Origin: Adiantum capillus-veneris
Taxonomy: Eukaryota; Streptophyta; Polypodiopsida; Polypodiales; Pteridaceae
Assembly (NCBI GenBank): GCA_014529385.2
Contig: CM043969.1
Span: forward strand, 18,894,446 to 18,958,445
DNA: 64,000 nt
Direction: 5' to 3'
Below are positions 10,554-21,255 of the stretch, one piece after another. The first letter of the stretch is position 1; each line of letters opens with the position of its first letter. The notes below the pieces were generated by a model, which did no database searches, was not told the origin of the DNA, and saw nothing but the letters and a program-made list of their open reading frames with translations. The position numbers were made by a program, and so were the translations under genes.

Positions 10554-12707
10554 TCATTTTCTATAAGTGCATCGTATGGCAGCCTTCCAATTTTTTGAAT
10601 TCTGTGCTTCATCAAAAGACAAAGGCTCCTCAACATCATGTAAGCTAGACACGGCCAAAGCATAACAATCTGATGCATAAGATGCATGGCGTGAGCCTGA
10701 ACGAGTACAACAAGACAGAGGTGCATCCAATTTACTGTCATGCAAAGTGTGCACCAGCCATTTTGGCATACCTCTAGCCTGCTCATTTTCATCCCTTTCC
10801 TCATCAAGTACATCATGTACATTTGCATCAGTAATAGGCTGATCTATAACATTTTCAGAAACCCCCATAGGCTGTACATTTTCCTCATTGGAACTTACAT
10901 TCATATTTCCACCACTGAGAAGAGGCAAAAAAGTGTCATAAATGTCCTGTGAGCTTACATTATTGTCTCTAGTACATGACAACAAGGGTTGAACAGAATC
11001 TTCCACAAACACTAAATCCTGTGAAACCAGAATACGCTTTGTTTGCGGATGATACAACCTATAGATTTTTCTTTCAGCACTATAACCAACAAAAATACAT
11101 TTGACAACCTTATCATCCAATTTTTTGCACTGTGTTTGTGGCACCAAAGCATATGCCAAACAACCAAAAACACGCATGTGCTCAATAGAAGGCTTTCTAT
11201 CATGCCATGCTTCATATGGAGTAATAGACTGCAAAGCTTTCGTAGGACACCTGCTTAGTACATAAGTGGCACACATGATGGCCTCAAGCCAAAAAGAATG
11301 CGGCAAAGCTTGACTTTTGACCATACATCGTGCCATTTCTATAAGTGACATGTTTTTCCTCTCAGCAACACCATTTTGTTGAGGTGTATAAGGCACTGTA
11401 CATTGGTGTTTTATCCCACGACTAGCCAGAAATACATTAAAGTCATGAGACATATACTCCCCCCCTCGATCGAAACGGAGGGTGCCCATAGTACATTTCA
11501 AGACATTTTCAGCCATAGCTAGAAATTTTTTGAAGCCCATAAAAACTTCGGACTTTGCTTTAAGCGGAAATACCCATGCATGCCTGGAGTAATCATCAAT
11601 GAAAGTCATGAAGTACAGGTAATTTCCCAGGGACGGAGTTTGCATGGACCCACAAACATCACTATGCACAAGCTGCAACCTGCATGTGGCCCTAACTGAA
11701 CCATCCTTTGGAAACTTAGAATGCTGCATTTTACCCAGAATACAGCCTTCACAAACATGTTTGACAGGTGCTTCAGGATGCGGCAAAGAAGCAACCATAT
11801 CAAATTTTTGCAAACGCAGCAAACTGGCAAAATTTAGATGACCAAAATGTGCATGCCAAAGTTTTGCATCTGAAATAGCCCTTGAATCTGAAACTGCATT
11901 TGCATAATTTTGCCCACACTTGTCATACAAAGTGAGCTTATACAGCCCACAGCACAAAAGGCCAAATGCAACAATTTCATCACCAAAACTGAGATCATGA
12001 ACTGTACATCTGTCATCCACAAATTTGACTACAAGTCCAAGTCTAGCAAGTGCGGATACAGACAAAAGATTCTTCTTGATCCCGGGTACATAATGTGCAT
12101 CAACAAGTGTGAAAGAACAGCCATCAATAGCAGTAAGCACAATATTTCCAACTCCATGAACCGGATAGGAGGCATTGTTGGCACAAGTGGCTGAATTCCC
12201 ATGTGAGGTAATGTGCTTTGTAGTACCACTGTCGAAATACCACACATGTGAATCTGTAGCAACTGACAAGCATGCATCATGGACAGTAGGATTGTAAGTG
12301 CATTCTTCCCTAAAAGCCCATTCTACATCAACATCAGCATTACAGTCTCCTTTTATAGAAGACTCAACAATGGTTGCATTTGTAGTGGAACCAGCATTTG
12401 CAGTGGAACCACCTTTTTTCTTCTTAGCCTCTTTTTCCTTCAACTTAGGACACTGCTTGATCAAGTGATCATTAGCTTTACAATAATGGCAACGCATCTT
12501 CTTTTTGCCCTTATCACCAGAATTGCCAGACAAATTGCTGCCAGCATAAGCATTGGGAACATAAGTTTTGCCACTCGTAAAAACCATAAGAAGTGGCTGC
12601 ATTGTTGTTACCACCCTTTCTTTGAGAAGCAATAAAAGCCTATTCAATTGCACACTGTCTAGTCTTGTTTTTTTTTGGAAAGTGACTCTTGCAACAACAA
12701 TGTGCAT
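10554..12707 (-). CDS. Copia-1 protease and integrase, 717-codon open frame
   Basis: This is the longest open stretch in the window. In order from the N-terminus it shows a zinc knuckle CHYCKANDHLIKQC (C-x2-C-x4-H-x4-C, codons about 72-85), the protease site WYFDSGTTKHI, the pre-integrase HFGH...CEGC zinc segment, and the integrase core with LVHSDVCG, FIDDYSRHAW, RFDRGGEY and NGVAERKN, giving all three acidic catalytic residues. It is entered by a frameshift from gag at a run of Ts near 12670, and leaves the frame before RT. The start given is the frame limit and not a known initiator. Confidence 0.9.
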   Translation of the reverse strand: MHIVVARVTFQKKTRLDSVQLNRLLLLLKERVVTTMQPLLMVFTSGKTYVPNAYAGSNLSGNSGDKGKKKMRCHYCKANDHLIKQCPKLKEKEAKKKKGGSTANAGSTTNATIVESSIKGDCNADVDVEWAFREECTYNPTVHDACLSVATDSHVWYFDSGTTKHITSHGNSATCANNASYPVHGVGNIVLTAIDGCSFTLVDAHYVPGIKKNLLSVSALARLGLVVKFVDDRCTVHDLSFGDEIVAFGLLCCGLYKLTLYDKCGQNYANAVSDSRAISDAKLWHAHFGHLNFASLLRLQKFDMVASLPHPEAPVKHVCEGCILGKMQHSKFPKDGSVRATCRLQLVHSDVCGSMQTPSLGNYLYFMTFIDDYSRHAWVFPLKAKSEVFMGFKKFLAMAENVLKCTMGTLRFDRGGEYMSHDFNVFLASRGIKHQCTVPYTPQQNGVAERKNMSLIEMARCMVKSQALPHSFWLEAIMCATYVLSRCPTKALQSITPYEAWHDRKPSIEHMRVFGCLAYALVPQTQCKKLDDKVVKCIFVGYSAERKIYRLYHPQTKRILVSQDLVFVEDSVQPLLSCTRDNNVSSQDIYDTFLPLLSGGNMNVSSNEENVQPMGVSENVIDQPITDANVHDVLDEERDENEQARGMPKWLVHTLHDSKLDAPLSCCTRSGSRHASYASDCYALAVSSLHDVEEPLSFDEAQNSKNWKAAIRCTYRK

Positions 12708-13336
12708 AATGCATCAAACTTGACATCTTCTGGATTTCCTTGGGTCATAAGTCTCCAAGTACTAGCAAAAGTCTGGTACGAATCTGGTAAGGCATCAAGA
12801 ACAGTCTGCACAAGGGAACTGTCTGAAATGAATTCACCTGCAGAAATAAGTTGCTCATTGATATCCTTGACACTAGAAAGGAAAGTGTCCATATCATCTT
12901 CCTCATGCATAATCTTCGACTCCAGCTCTTTACGGAGCAAAGCAATTTTAGCCTCATTGCGACTTGCATAAAGACCAACCAAAATATCCTAAGCCTGTTT
13001 TGCAGATTTTTCTAAAAGGATGTGAGGAACAATAGTGCACTTCATAGACAACGCAATCAATGCATGAGCCCGTGCAACCTTTACATCCCAACGAGCTTGT
13101 TCTGCCATAGGCAAAACAACTCTAATAGCAGCAATCCTTGCAGCAAGACCTTCAACATCCTCAACATCACCTGCATCCTGGGAACCAGGACGTACATCAA
13201 TGCCCTGCACAATATTCCAAACACCCTTTGACACAAGAACATGTTGCATCATGTAAGCACACATAAGATAATTGTCCCCATCCAACTTGTCCTCAGCAAC
13301 AAGCATCTTGAACACATCTGTGTTGTTGTCAGCCAT
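12659..13336 (-). pseudogene. Gag of Copia-1
   Basis: The likely start is the ATG at 13334-13336 (MADNNTDVFK), which opens the typical Copia gag N-terminus (LDGDNYLMCAYMMQHVLVSKG..W). A TAG at 12989 breaks the frame after AKQA. The same frame then goes on (DILVGLYASR ... EEDDMDTFLSSVKDINEQL ... LDALPDSYQTF), the usual helical UBN2-type gag. A change of frame at the T run near 12670 separates it from the zinc knuckle. No intact Gag can be made. Confidence 0.85.
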
Positions 13337-13680
13337 GGTAAATGTTGCACCTGATGTGAAAACTACCCGAAAATAGGAGAAACGAAGCGGGAACAACACG
13401 TGCTATATAGCACAAACCATAGAAGACTGTAAGGCACCTGCTATGCAGAAACGGCACTGACAGAAATTTTGCACAAAATGACGAAATAGCCTGTGTAGTA
13501 CTACTTGTAGTGGAAACAAAGGCTGATATGAGCCCGAATCAAAAATCTGAGCAGACTAAGCTCTACGAGTGCTCCCGAAATATTTTTCGACCTGCAAACA
13601 CTCGCCAAACCTCACTGTAATCGGAGAAAGTGAGCAGGCATGTGTTGGAGGAGCTGGCGAGTAAGCCCGGGAGGAAGTAA

Positions 13681-13695
13681 CCTGCTCTGATACCA
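13681..13695 (-). other. Primer binding site of Copia-1 (initiator tRNA-Met)
   Basis: On the minus strand TGGTATCAGAGCAGG lies two bases after the 5' LTR. It complements the 3' end of plant initiator tRNA-Met, the usual Ty1/Copia primer. Confidence 0.9.
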
Positions 13696-13697
13696 AT

Positions 13698-13913
13698 TGT
13701 TGGAATTAGGGTTGCGGAGAAACACACACATCTTGGAGAAGATGAAGGAAGCTCAAGGCACACAATAGAGAGTGTGTTACTTAGTGTGTAATGGAAAGAT
13801 AGATATCCCTAAAGTGACGGGCGTATATACAATGCTCGGGGGAAAAAACCTCATAAAGAGGGGAAAAATACCCGACGGTCCTCACACATCACTACCACAT
13901 GTATATGGTAACA
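13698..13913 (-). repeat. 5' LTR of Copia-1
   Basis: The LTR has TG..CA ends and closely matches 9039-9265. The differences from the 3' copy include several substitutions and a short gap near 13880, so the insertion is not recent. Confidence 0.9.
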
Positions 13914-16457
13914 ACACAAACAAGATATGTTGTTCACATGAGTAAACAATCCACATTATTTAATGAAAACAATCCCTTGTAATAAGTTCACCATGTAACA
14001 TGGCTTACCATGTAATATGTGATGTTGTTTTCACCCCAAGAAAGGGTGAAGACCTTGGTAAAATTCGCCAAGGCTTCTTGAAATGATTGGCGTTGTTCTT
14101 CTGTTGTGCTGATAAGGCCCATAAGCTTGACTATTGTATCAAAATGTTCCCAAACTTTCTTGCGCTTGTTTGCAATCTCGCCATTTGAATCATTGTCAGT
14201 AGTAGCTTTGCATAACTCCTTCCAAAGCTCCCAAAGGTTACCTGCCTACTGGTTGGATCTATTTTGAGTAGCATATCGATCTGGCTTTCCTTGGGAAACT
14301 TTCTTCAAAAAGTGTCTGGCTTTTTATCCACTCATTGACACTTGTTGAGCAATTTCATGGGCCTCCTTTGTGTTCTTTGCAGCAAAAGTAGACACATTTC
14401 CAATGTGACAGCCAATGGAATTCAAGAGTACCTTCACTCTTTTGATCACTTCCTGGGACTTTTCCAATGGTTTCATTGTGAAAGCATAGTCAATGTGGAG
14501 CTTCAATAGCCTATCAAAAATACGCATGAATGCGTGTAATGTACAAAAATGTACATTCAATAGAGGAAATGGAAAGATTGGATTCCAAGCGTGGTCCTTT
14601 TGATCACGGTCTGGGACATCTCAGAATAGACACTTCCCATTCTGTACCTTCATCTCCGACATCACAACAATCCAACCCTTGTTCTCCATGCCCTTGCCAT
14701 GGAAGCATGGAACGGACCTTTGTAGTGCTCTTGTGTGATTTTTGTCCGTTATGTTTGTACCCTTGAGTGCAAAATGGACAAGGCATGAGAGAAGAAGCCC
14801 CTTGTTTGCAGCCAAGCAAACACTTTATGGTCTTCAAGTCCCCACCTAAGTGCCACTCCACATCATAGCTACCAAAACCCTCAACCTCCAACTTTTGACC
14901 TGCAATTTGGGAGTGTATTACTTCTGTGATCCATGGAGTTCTCTAAAAATCCATGAAAGTACTCCATTGGTCTCTCTGGGCACCTCAATAGCACCCAACC
15001 ACCAAATAACTTTCTCTGATTGCACTCTAAAAGACGAGGTGGGAGATGGTTCGCTGAATCCCTTCATTTGGTTTTCAAAAGGGCCTCATTCATTAGAGTG
15101 ACACTTAGCCTCTCTAACCTTCAACCTTTCACTGTTTGACACTCATCGAGTTTCAGCACAAAAGTGATCTTTGTGCCAAGCACTAAAAAATAAATAGTGC
15201 CAAGACCTTCTACTTCAAAGTCTATGATAAGAACAAAACCAAAAGAAAAAAGTATAGTGTGTCACCTTCTTCAGGTAATTCGTAAAATCTAAGCATGGCT
15301 TGCTGAAGTCTTCTAAGGTCCACAAAAATATTGTTCCACATTGTGTAAGGGAAGACCTTCTTTGAAGGTCTTATGGATTGTTTCTTACCTTTTCCCCTTG
15401 CCTTTGTTGTGCACGAATCATAAAGGAAGTTGACATTGTGTCCTCAATGTGTAGGTATGTCCCAATGGGAGAACACATCTTTGTTTGTGGCCTTGTTTGC
15501 GAGGTTGACCTTGTGCGGAATGGAAAATAGGTTTTCCACGATTCCATGCTCTTTGAGGGCATCCTTTAGGAGTTGGAAAATAACTTGATAGACTTTGGTG
15601 TTGATTCCAGCCTCATCACAAGCTTGTTGCACTTCATCATCACTAAGCACATTTCTTAATTTACACATAAGGTCCTTGGTGACTGCATCCTTAATGTGCT
15701 TACCTCCAGGTGATTGTAAGATAGAAATCACATCCTGGGTATTGAGACAACTAGTGAGAAGCTTGACTCGATCATCTTGGCTTGTTCCACCGCATGCCTC
15801 TTAGATGAAGTTTCTAGCAACCAATAAAAATAAATGTTAAAAAATAGTGTGAAGTAAGAATATGTCATGCAAGTAAAGACAAAATATCACTCGTCATTTG
15901 CGTGCTTCACCCAAGTGTGCAAGATTTTCAATGGATGAATACGTGCGTTTGAGTTCCCTTGCACCAAGGGGTGTTTCTTTCAAGTATGTGATGGTTTTGG
16001 CAAGCTTCATAATGTGGGATTCCTTTTCTTGCATTTGTTGTTGAAGATTTTCAACCACCCTCTCCGAAGAGGCAACATTCTCTTGTAATGACGCCCTCTT
16101 GAGGTGAAGAGCTTGACATTTGTGCATCCACATATGCAAAGAAGCACCTTCACCCATACACAACCGCTTGCATTAGCCTAACAAACCTGCTTCTCCCCTC
16201 CCAAGAAATTGAAGAAATGTCGAAAGTCTATTAAAGGATGGATGGAAGCGGCTTATGGGATCGTAAGGGTACAAATGGCCGTCCACCCAAATGTCAACAT
16301 TGGTCTCACTAGCGACGCGACGTTCCTGTGATGACCTTTGATCACCCTCACATGCGGTATTTGGTGCAAACACCGTGGGTAAGCAAATATGTATGCTTTT
16401 GGTGTGCAGAGTATGTGGTGGTGGAAGAAAATGACTTGTGATGTTCGTGAGCACCAT
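13914..16457 (-). pseudogene. TLP copy 1: unclassified transposon-type gene, N-terminal and central parts
   Basis: The likely start is the ATG at 16455-16457 (MVLTNITSHF). Reading on across several frames one sees DIWVDGHLYPYDP and GLLG (near 16190-16290), a coiled coil rich in Gln and Glu (15894-16163), a helical region with SDDEVQQACDEAGI (15600-15640), FVDLRRLQQAMLRFYELPEE (near 15300), then WHLGGDLKTIKCLLG...CPFC (14770-14870), LHAFMRIFDRLLKLHI (14480-14540) and NNITYYM at about 14010, where a GT splice donor follows. Stops and shifts break it. The order is that of uncharacterised proteins from large DNA transposons as I recall them. A second copy is at 30569-31929. Confidence 0.6.
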
Positions 16458-16478
16458 GGCAGCTGTTGCGTGAGGAAG

Positions 16479-16625
16479 CAAAGGATAGAGGGGGAGGGGG
16501 AGGGAGAGTGAGGAAGATGGGAGGAGATAAGGAGGGAGGGGGGGGAGGGAGAGATTGGGGAGGAGGAGGAAGGTAGGGGTAGGGAGACAGAGAAGAGGGA
16601 GAGAGGAGGAAGGAGGAGGAGAAAA
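16479..16625. other. Long G/A-only tract at the 5' side of TLP copy 1
   Basis: About 145 bases on the plus strand are nearly all G and A, with several GGGG runs. On the sense (minus) strand of TLP copy 1 this is a CT-rich stretch just upstream of the start, as often seen in plant 5' leaders. It could also form a triplex or G-quadruplex. Confidence 0.6.
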
Positions 16626-16629
16626 CAAA

Positions 16630-17039
16630 TTATTTTTTACTTTTTGGAGAAAAAGATTTTTGAAAAAATGAACTTTCTAGGCTTGGTTAAAAAATGGATC
16701 AAAAAATGATTTTTGGATATGTATTTATGTTGGGAGTGAGTTTTAAGTAAAAAATAAGTAAAAATGAGTTTTTTTTAAAAGTCAAATTTTGACTCTTAGT
16801 GACCCACGTTTTTGCTGATGTGGTCACACCCCTATACTTCCTTCACTTTAAAAAAGCTAGAGAGAGAAAGTAATCCCTTAGGTCCACATCCTACATTTGT
16901 CTAAAAAAAAAGGCTAGAAAAGCCTACTCAAAACTACCTTCTTCAATGCCCTTGTCCCCTTAACCCCACATAACATTAGCCTTAATCCTTAAAAAATAGG
17001 ATTCCTTACAAGGTCCATGCAAGGTTCATATTTCTCCTA
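16630..17039. other. AT-rich spacer, no gene seen
   Basis: The stretch contains A/T runs and repeated TTTTTGGA/AAAAAATGA words. I see no reading frame or RNA gene. It separates TLP copy 1 from the tandem array that follows. Confidence 0.6.
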
Positions 17040-17900
17040 ATGATGATACTGGCATTGTCAACTACCAAATTTGGTACTGTAAAGTATCAAATTGGATGTT
17101 GTTCATCTCACTACAGGGTGATTGTTGAAGATAGATACTATGGGCTGGGAAAGTTAGGTATACCAGTACAAAATTTGGTGCTTGTGATACTGGCATTGGA
17201 AACTACCAAATTTGGTACTGTAGAGTACAAATTGGGTGTTTTTCATCTCACTACAGGGTGATTGTTGTGAAAATAGCTTATCTTGAAAAAAAAAAATCGG
17301 TTGGGGAAGCTAGGTATACCAATACAAAATTTGGTGCTTGTGATACTGGCATTGAAAACTACCAAATTTGGTACTATAAAGTACCAAATTGGATGTTGTT
17401 CATCTCACTACAGGGTGATTGTTGAGGATAGCTTATTTTGAAAAAAAAACAATACTATGGGCTGGGAAAGTTAGGTATACCAGTACAAAATTTTGTGCTT
17501 GTGATACTGGCATTGGAAAGTACCAAATTTGGTACTGTAAAGTACCAAATTTTGTGTTGTTCATCTCACTATAGGGTGATTGTTGAAAATAGATTATTTT
17601 GAAAAAAGACAATATTATGGGTTGGGGAAGTTTTAATAACAGTACAAAATTTGAAGCTTTTGAGGCTTAAAGTACTAGTACTGGTAAGTACCAAATTTGG
17701 TACTGGTCTTTTCATTGTAAGGCGATTCTATGTCATTGAAGTCCATTATAAAAACTTTATAGCAGAGCTAGCCTTGTTTTGAAAAAAAACAACATTGTGA
17801 GCTTGGGAAGTTACAATTACCAGTATTAGTAAGTTTCAAATTTGGCAGCAGTCTTCTCATTGTAAGACAATTGTAACTCACTGTTTTTCAAGTTCTTGTA
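17040..17900. repeat. Tandem array with palindromic core ACCAAATTTGGT
   Basis: A unit opening GATACTGGCATTG recurs at about 17044, 17188, 17341 and 17499, with further decayed units to about 17890 (period about 144-158). Each unit has the palindrome ACCAAATTTGGT followed by CATCTCACTACAGGGTGATTG. The short open frame at 17040-17261 is only the repeat read in one frame. Such arrays are common near ends of DNA transposons, but the role here is unknown. Confidence 0.85.
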
Positions 17901-18236
17901 AATTATGCTATATTACTAACCTTAACAGTGTAGCATGTGATGTGCATACATAGTGGAAGTAGAGAGGGAAAGGAAAAATTACTCAAGCTTGAATGGCAGA
18001 CCTAGTACAAATTGCTCAATCTCTAGAATGGCAGAGGTGGGGATGGGTCAAATGCTCTTATCCTCTTCTCCATTGTCATCATACGGCATAGTATTGTATA
18101 CATTTTCATAGACCTCACTGGTTAAAATAAACATGTTTTGGAGTCCAGAAATAGGCTCCATCGGAATTCGTATGGCCCTTACAAGGTGGAAATAAATCAT
18201 GCCTAGTACATGGCTTTGGTGAACACTAACACATGA
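17901..18236. other. Spacer, no gene seen
   Basis: There is no reading frame of note. The stretch is downstream of the DDE-type gene on the minus strand and may hold its 3' untranslated sequence. Confidence 0.4.
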
Positions 18237-19833
18237 TCAAGAAGGCTTGTATGTATCACATTTCCCATCCACTTGTCCATAGTACAAGCCTTCAACCACA
18301 AGTCCACCTCTAACAATCTTGTTGTGCCACTTATCCCTTTGTGATTTGTTTGCCCGGTACATGGATTTGGTGCATTTCAAAAGATAAAAGTCCTCGCCGC
18401 CTTCAACTGCCTTGACTGCAAAGTTGTTCCCAACAGACAACATTTCACACATTGTCTGTGGGCTGCCCTCGTAAATTGGCAAGTTGATGTCCAATCTCAT
18501 TGCTACAGTTGTCATGTTGTTATCATCCTCCCTGGCTCACTCCTCTTCCTAACTATCCTCATTGTCCACCTCTTGCACCGGTACAATGGATATGTACTTC
18601 CATTGTTTAATGTATTTCTTGCTCTTGCATCTCCTCCATTGCCCACTTAAACATGCATCACAAAAGCATGAGAGTGTACGAAGACGAATAGTGCATGGGT
18701 CCTTAGGTGAATAACCATCTACACAATGGATCGCATGTCAGCCTTGGAAATTTTGATATTCCCATTCGATATCCCATTGCACTTTACCCTTTGAAACTAG
18801 CCAAAACACTTTGTGTGTGTTAGATCTATGTGAACCAGTCATGTCTTCAAATTTTGCCTTTAGAAAATTAACAACATCAGTTGCACCCTTCATCGGTGCC
18901 CCATCTAATTTCAGCTCCTCATGTGTTAGTGTTCTCTTGATGGCAGCACCAGCTCCATCATGCTCCCCTTTTCCATGCCCTGATGCAAAGAAGCTCCACA
19001 AATTTTGCCTTTAGAAAATTAACAACATCAGTTGCACCCTTCATCGGTGCCCCATCTAGTTTCAGCTCCTCATGTGTTAGTGTTCTCTTGATGGCAGCAC
19101 CAGCTCCATCATGCTCCCCTTTTCCATACCCCGATGCGGAGAAGTCCCACATCATGCTCCCCTTTTCCATTCCCCGATGCAGAGAAGATAGATGGTACCT
19201 GGCAACAAAGTAAAAAGGTCAATGTGCCTTGAATTGCGATGCTACACCATCTAACCACACCCAATGATATCACAAACGATGACCTTGATCTTTTAGCCAC
19301 CTGTCATGAAGCATAAATCAATGATGCACAAACAAAGTATCATGATGCTTATCATCAGATATGTAGAAATGCAGTGTCTCCTGTATGGCACCTCCCGAAT
19401 TTCTAACATATGTAATATGCACAAGGATTGTTACTTGTGTTGACCATCAGTGCATCGATTGTATTTCATTCTGTACTTTGAATGGATAAATTTTTGCAAA
19501 GTCAATTACCAAGACAATAACATTGTTGGGAAATCTAAGCATACTTTCTTTAAACTATTGTGCCTACCACCGAAAGATGAAGTTGTGCTTGATGAAATAT
19601 TTTAGATCCTTTGCAAAAAGGCCATGGAAAGAAGTACGTGACATTATTTGTAGAACCAACTCCTTTCTTTTTCTTTTACTTCCATCGTCAGCCACATGTC
19701 CACTGTTGACGTCCACGAACACCTTGACAAACACCTCCTTGTTATCGTTCAAAATCTCATCTAGGCAGAAGGGCATCATGGTTACGCCACGTTGAGAGCA
19801 TTTGTCATAAAATATAATATCTAACTTTACCAA
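18237..19833 (-). pseudogene. DDE-type transposase-like gene with HGKG motif, broken
   Basis: Read on the minus strand across frames: VIVLVIDFAKIYPF and NEIQSMHWS (near 19430-19510), HFYISDDKHHD (near 19350), WLDGVASQFKA (near 19245), FYFVARYH, then WSFFASGHGKGEHDGAGA (near 18950), a cysteine cluster CFCDACLSGQWRRC (near 18640) and a C-terminal domain 18237-18515 (EGGEDFYLLKC...VDGKCDTY). The order D..., DG..SQFK, HGKG..DG is that of a widespread group of uncharacterised transposase-like proteins with an RNase H-type core, by my recollection of the family. A 151-bp internal tandem duplication (18848-19149), which is not a multiple of three, and several stops make it non-functional. I cannot name the superfamily. 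Confidence 0.65.
18848..19190. repeat. 151-bp exonic tandem duplication in the DDE-type gene
   Basis: CAAATTTTGCCTTTAGAAAA begins at 18848 and again at 18999, with near identity over 151 bases. A shorter third partial copy (CATCATGCTCCCCTTTTCC) lies at 19150-19190. The duplication repeats the segment that encodes HGKGEHDGAGA and shifts the frame. Confidence 0.92.
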
Positions 19834-20576
19834 ATGATTTTTTCATATTAAACTGATCACTTAATATGGGAAGATAAAAGGGGAACAAGAGTTAGGATAT
19901 AGATATGTGCTTCTAGACCTATCTCAACAGGGGACCAAAAGGAGAAATGGTTGCATCTCAATAGAGGTCCAAAAGGAGACGGTTTACCAAAGAGTAATGT
20001 GCAATAAGTGCTTCTAAATTTACCTCAGCAAGGGACCAAGAGGAGAGATGGTTACATCTCAATAGGGGTCCAAAAGGAGGTAGTCTATCAAAGAGCAGTG
20101 TGCATCTAATGGAGATTAAAATACCTTAGGGTTAGCTTCATTAAAGACCTCCAAAAGCTAGTGTTAAAAAGTCCTTTGACCTTAGGCAACCTTGAGGTGG
20201 GAATCCTACCCAAGCATGAGATGCTAAGATGCTTAAAGTGGTTGTGGGAACCTTGCCCAAATCTTGAGGTGATTTTTATGCTAAAATGACTAAGGTTTTT
20301 GAAGTGTTCAATTCAAAGATAAACTCTCAAAAGGCATAAAATGTTTCCATGCTTGATTGACTAAGTGCTTGAAGTATTCAATTCAAACCAAATGACTTAA
20401 TAAGCATAAAAGACACATGTTCAAATGATCCTCCACCTGTGGTCCTCATGACATGCTTGAATCCTATTGGATAGGTTTTAAAGGGGTCCAATGAGAATTT
20501 AGATGCATAAAAATAAATAATTGAGTTCTCTCAAAGAGAAAAAAGAGGACACATGTCCAATGAAATAATTAAATAA

Positions 20577-20613
<37 letters not shown>

Positions 20614-20934
20614 CAAGCATGAGAGGGGGGTATACTCTCCCACACACACACACATTCTCTCATTGTCTGGAGTGCAAAGTGCAAGAGCTCCATCTCCTTC
20701 TCCAAGCTTGTTGAGAAGTTGAGAGCCTACACCAACACTCTTGGCTATGGAATGCAAATCCAACCAAGAGTTATGCTTTAATGCTTAAGCTTGGCATCTT
20801 CTTCATCTTCATTACTATGCGATTATGCTATGCTAAGCAAGAAGAGTGATGATAAGTGAGGAACTATTTCTTTCTCCTATGAATGATTCTTCTTCCTCTT
20901 CCCTGCCCTCATTCCCTGCTAGCTCTCTCCACCT
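19834..20934. other. Spacer with short tandem repeats, no gene seen
   Basis: A diverged tandem pair occurs at 19906-20105 (period 102, starting GTGCTTCTA). A second, looser pair of TTGAAGT.TTCAATTCAAA words lies at 20290-20400. A (GA)14 microsatellite lies at 20581-20608. The stretch 20570-20800 has CT-rich and promoter-like features, but I cannot place it with any of the LTR families. Confidence 0.5.
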
Positions 20935-21255
20935 TCAAAGGTGTTTGAGGCCTTGGGATTGAGGCTTGGGATAGTTAATGCTTTTTGCAAAGTTTATGTT
21001 ATGTTCATGATGCATGAAGCTTTTCATCTTCATAGCATCACCAAGGTCACAAGGAACACAAAGATTGTATTGTAACAAGTCTCTCTTGATGGGAGAATCT
21101 ATAATACAAACGCCTTTTGGAGGGGGGACTGGCTCCAAGTAAATCCGGTCCTCAACTATTGTCATGTTCTCTAATACTCTCTCTCTTACAAAAGAATCGT
21201 TCATGCCAAGTTGATTAAGTACTATGTTCACGTTGCTACCATCAATTAAGTTCAC
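20935..21255 (-). CDS. Unidentified 106-codon ORF
   Basis: An open frame on the minus strand encodes MNLIDGSNVNIVLNQLG with a hydrophilic, non-repetitive composition. I do not recognise it, and it has no partner copy in the window. It may be an exon fragment of an unknown gene or a chance ORF. Confidence 0.25.
   Translation of the reverse strand: MNLIDGSNVNIVLNQLGMNDSFVRERVLENMTIVEDRIYLEPVPPPKGVCIIDSPIKRDLLQYNLCVPCDLGDAMKMKSFMHHEHNINFAKSINYPKPQSQGLKHL

Larger units (their letters stand above)
9039..13913 (-). mobile_element. Copia-1: Ty1/Copia retrotransposon with both LTRs
   Basis: The element is bounded by two LTRs (9039-9265 and 13698-13913). On the minus strand it has the tRNA-Met-i primer site, gag, protease, integrase, RT, RNase H and a polypurine tract, the Ty1/Copia order. 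Flanking pentamers (GTGCA left, ACACA right) do not match, so no target duplication can be claimed. The coding frame carries frameshifts, TAG codons and a 153-bp loss in RNase H. It lies inside TLP copy 1. Copia-4 (62279 onward) is of the same family. Confidence 0.92.

Noticed and set aside
12675-12971. 98-codon frame opposite Copia-1 gag
   Set aside because: It is the antisense shadow of a clear gag domain.
9034-13918. Target site duplication of Copia-1
   Set aside because: The flanking pentamers GTGCA and ACACA differ at three positions, so no duplication can be claimed.
16173-16628. Start of the TLP copy 1 frame at 16628, giving a Pro/Leu/Ser-rich N-terminus
   Set aside because: That part is the CT-rich tract upstream of the gene; the ATG at 16455-16457 is a better start.
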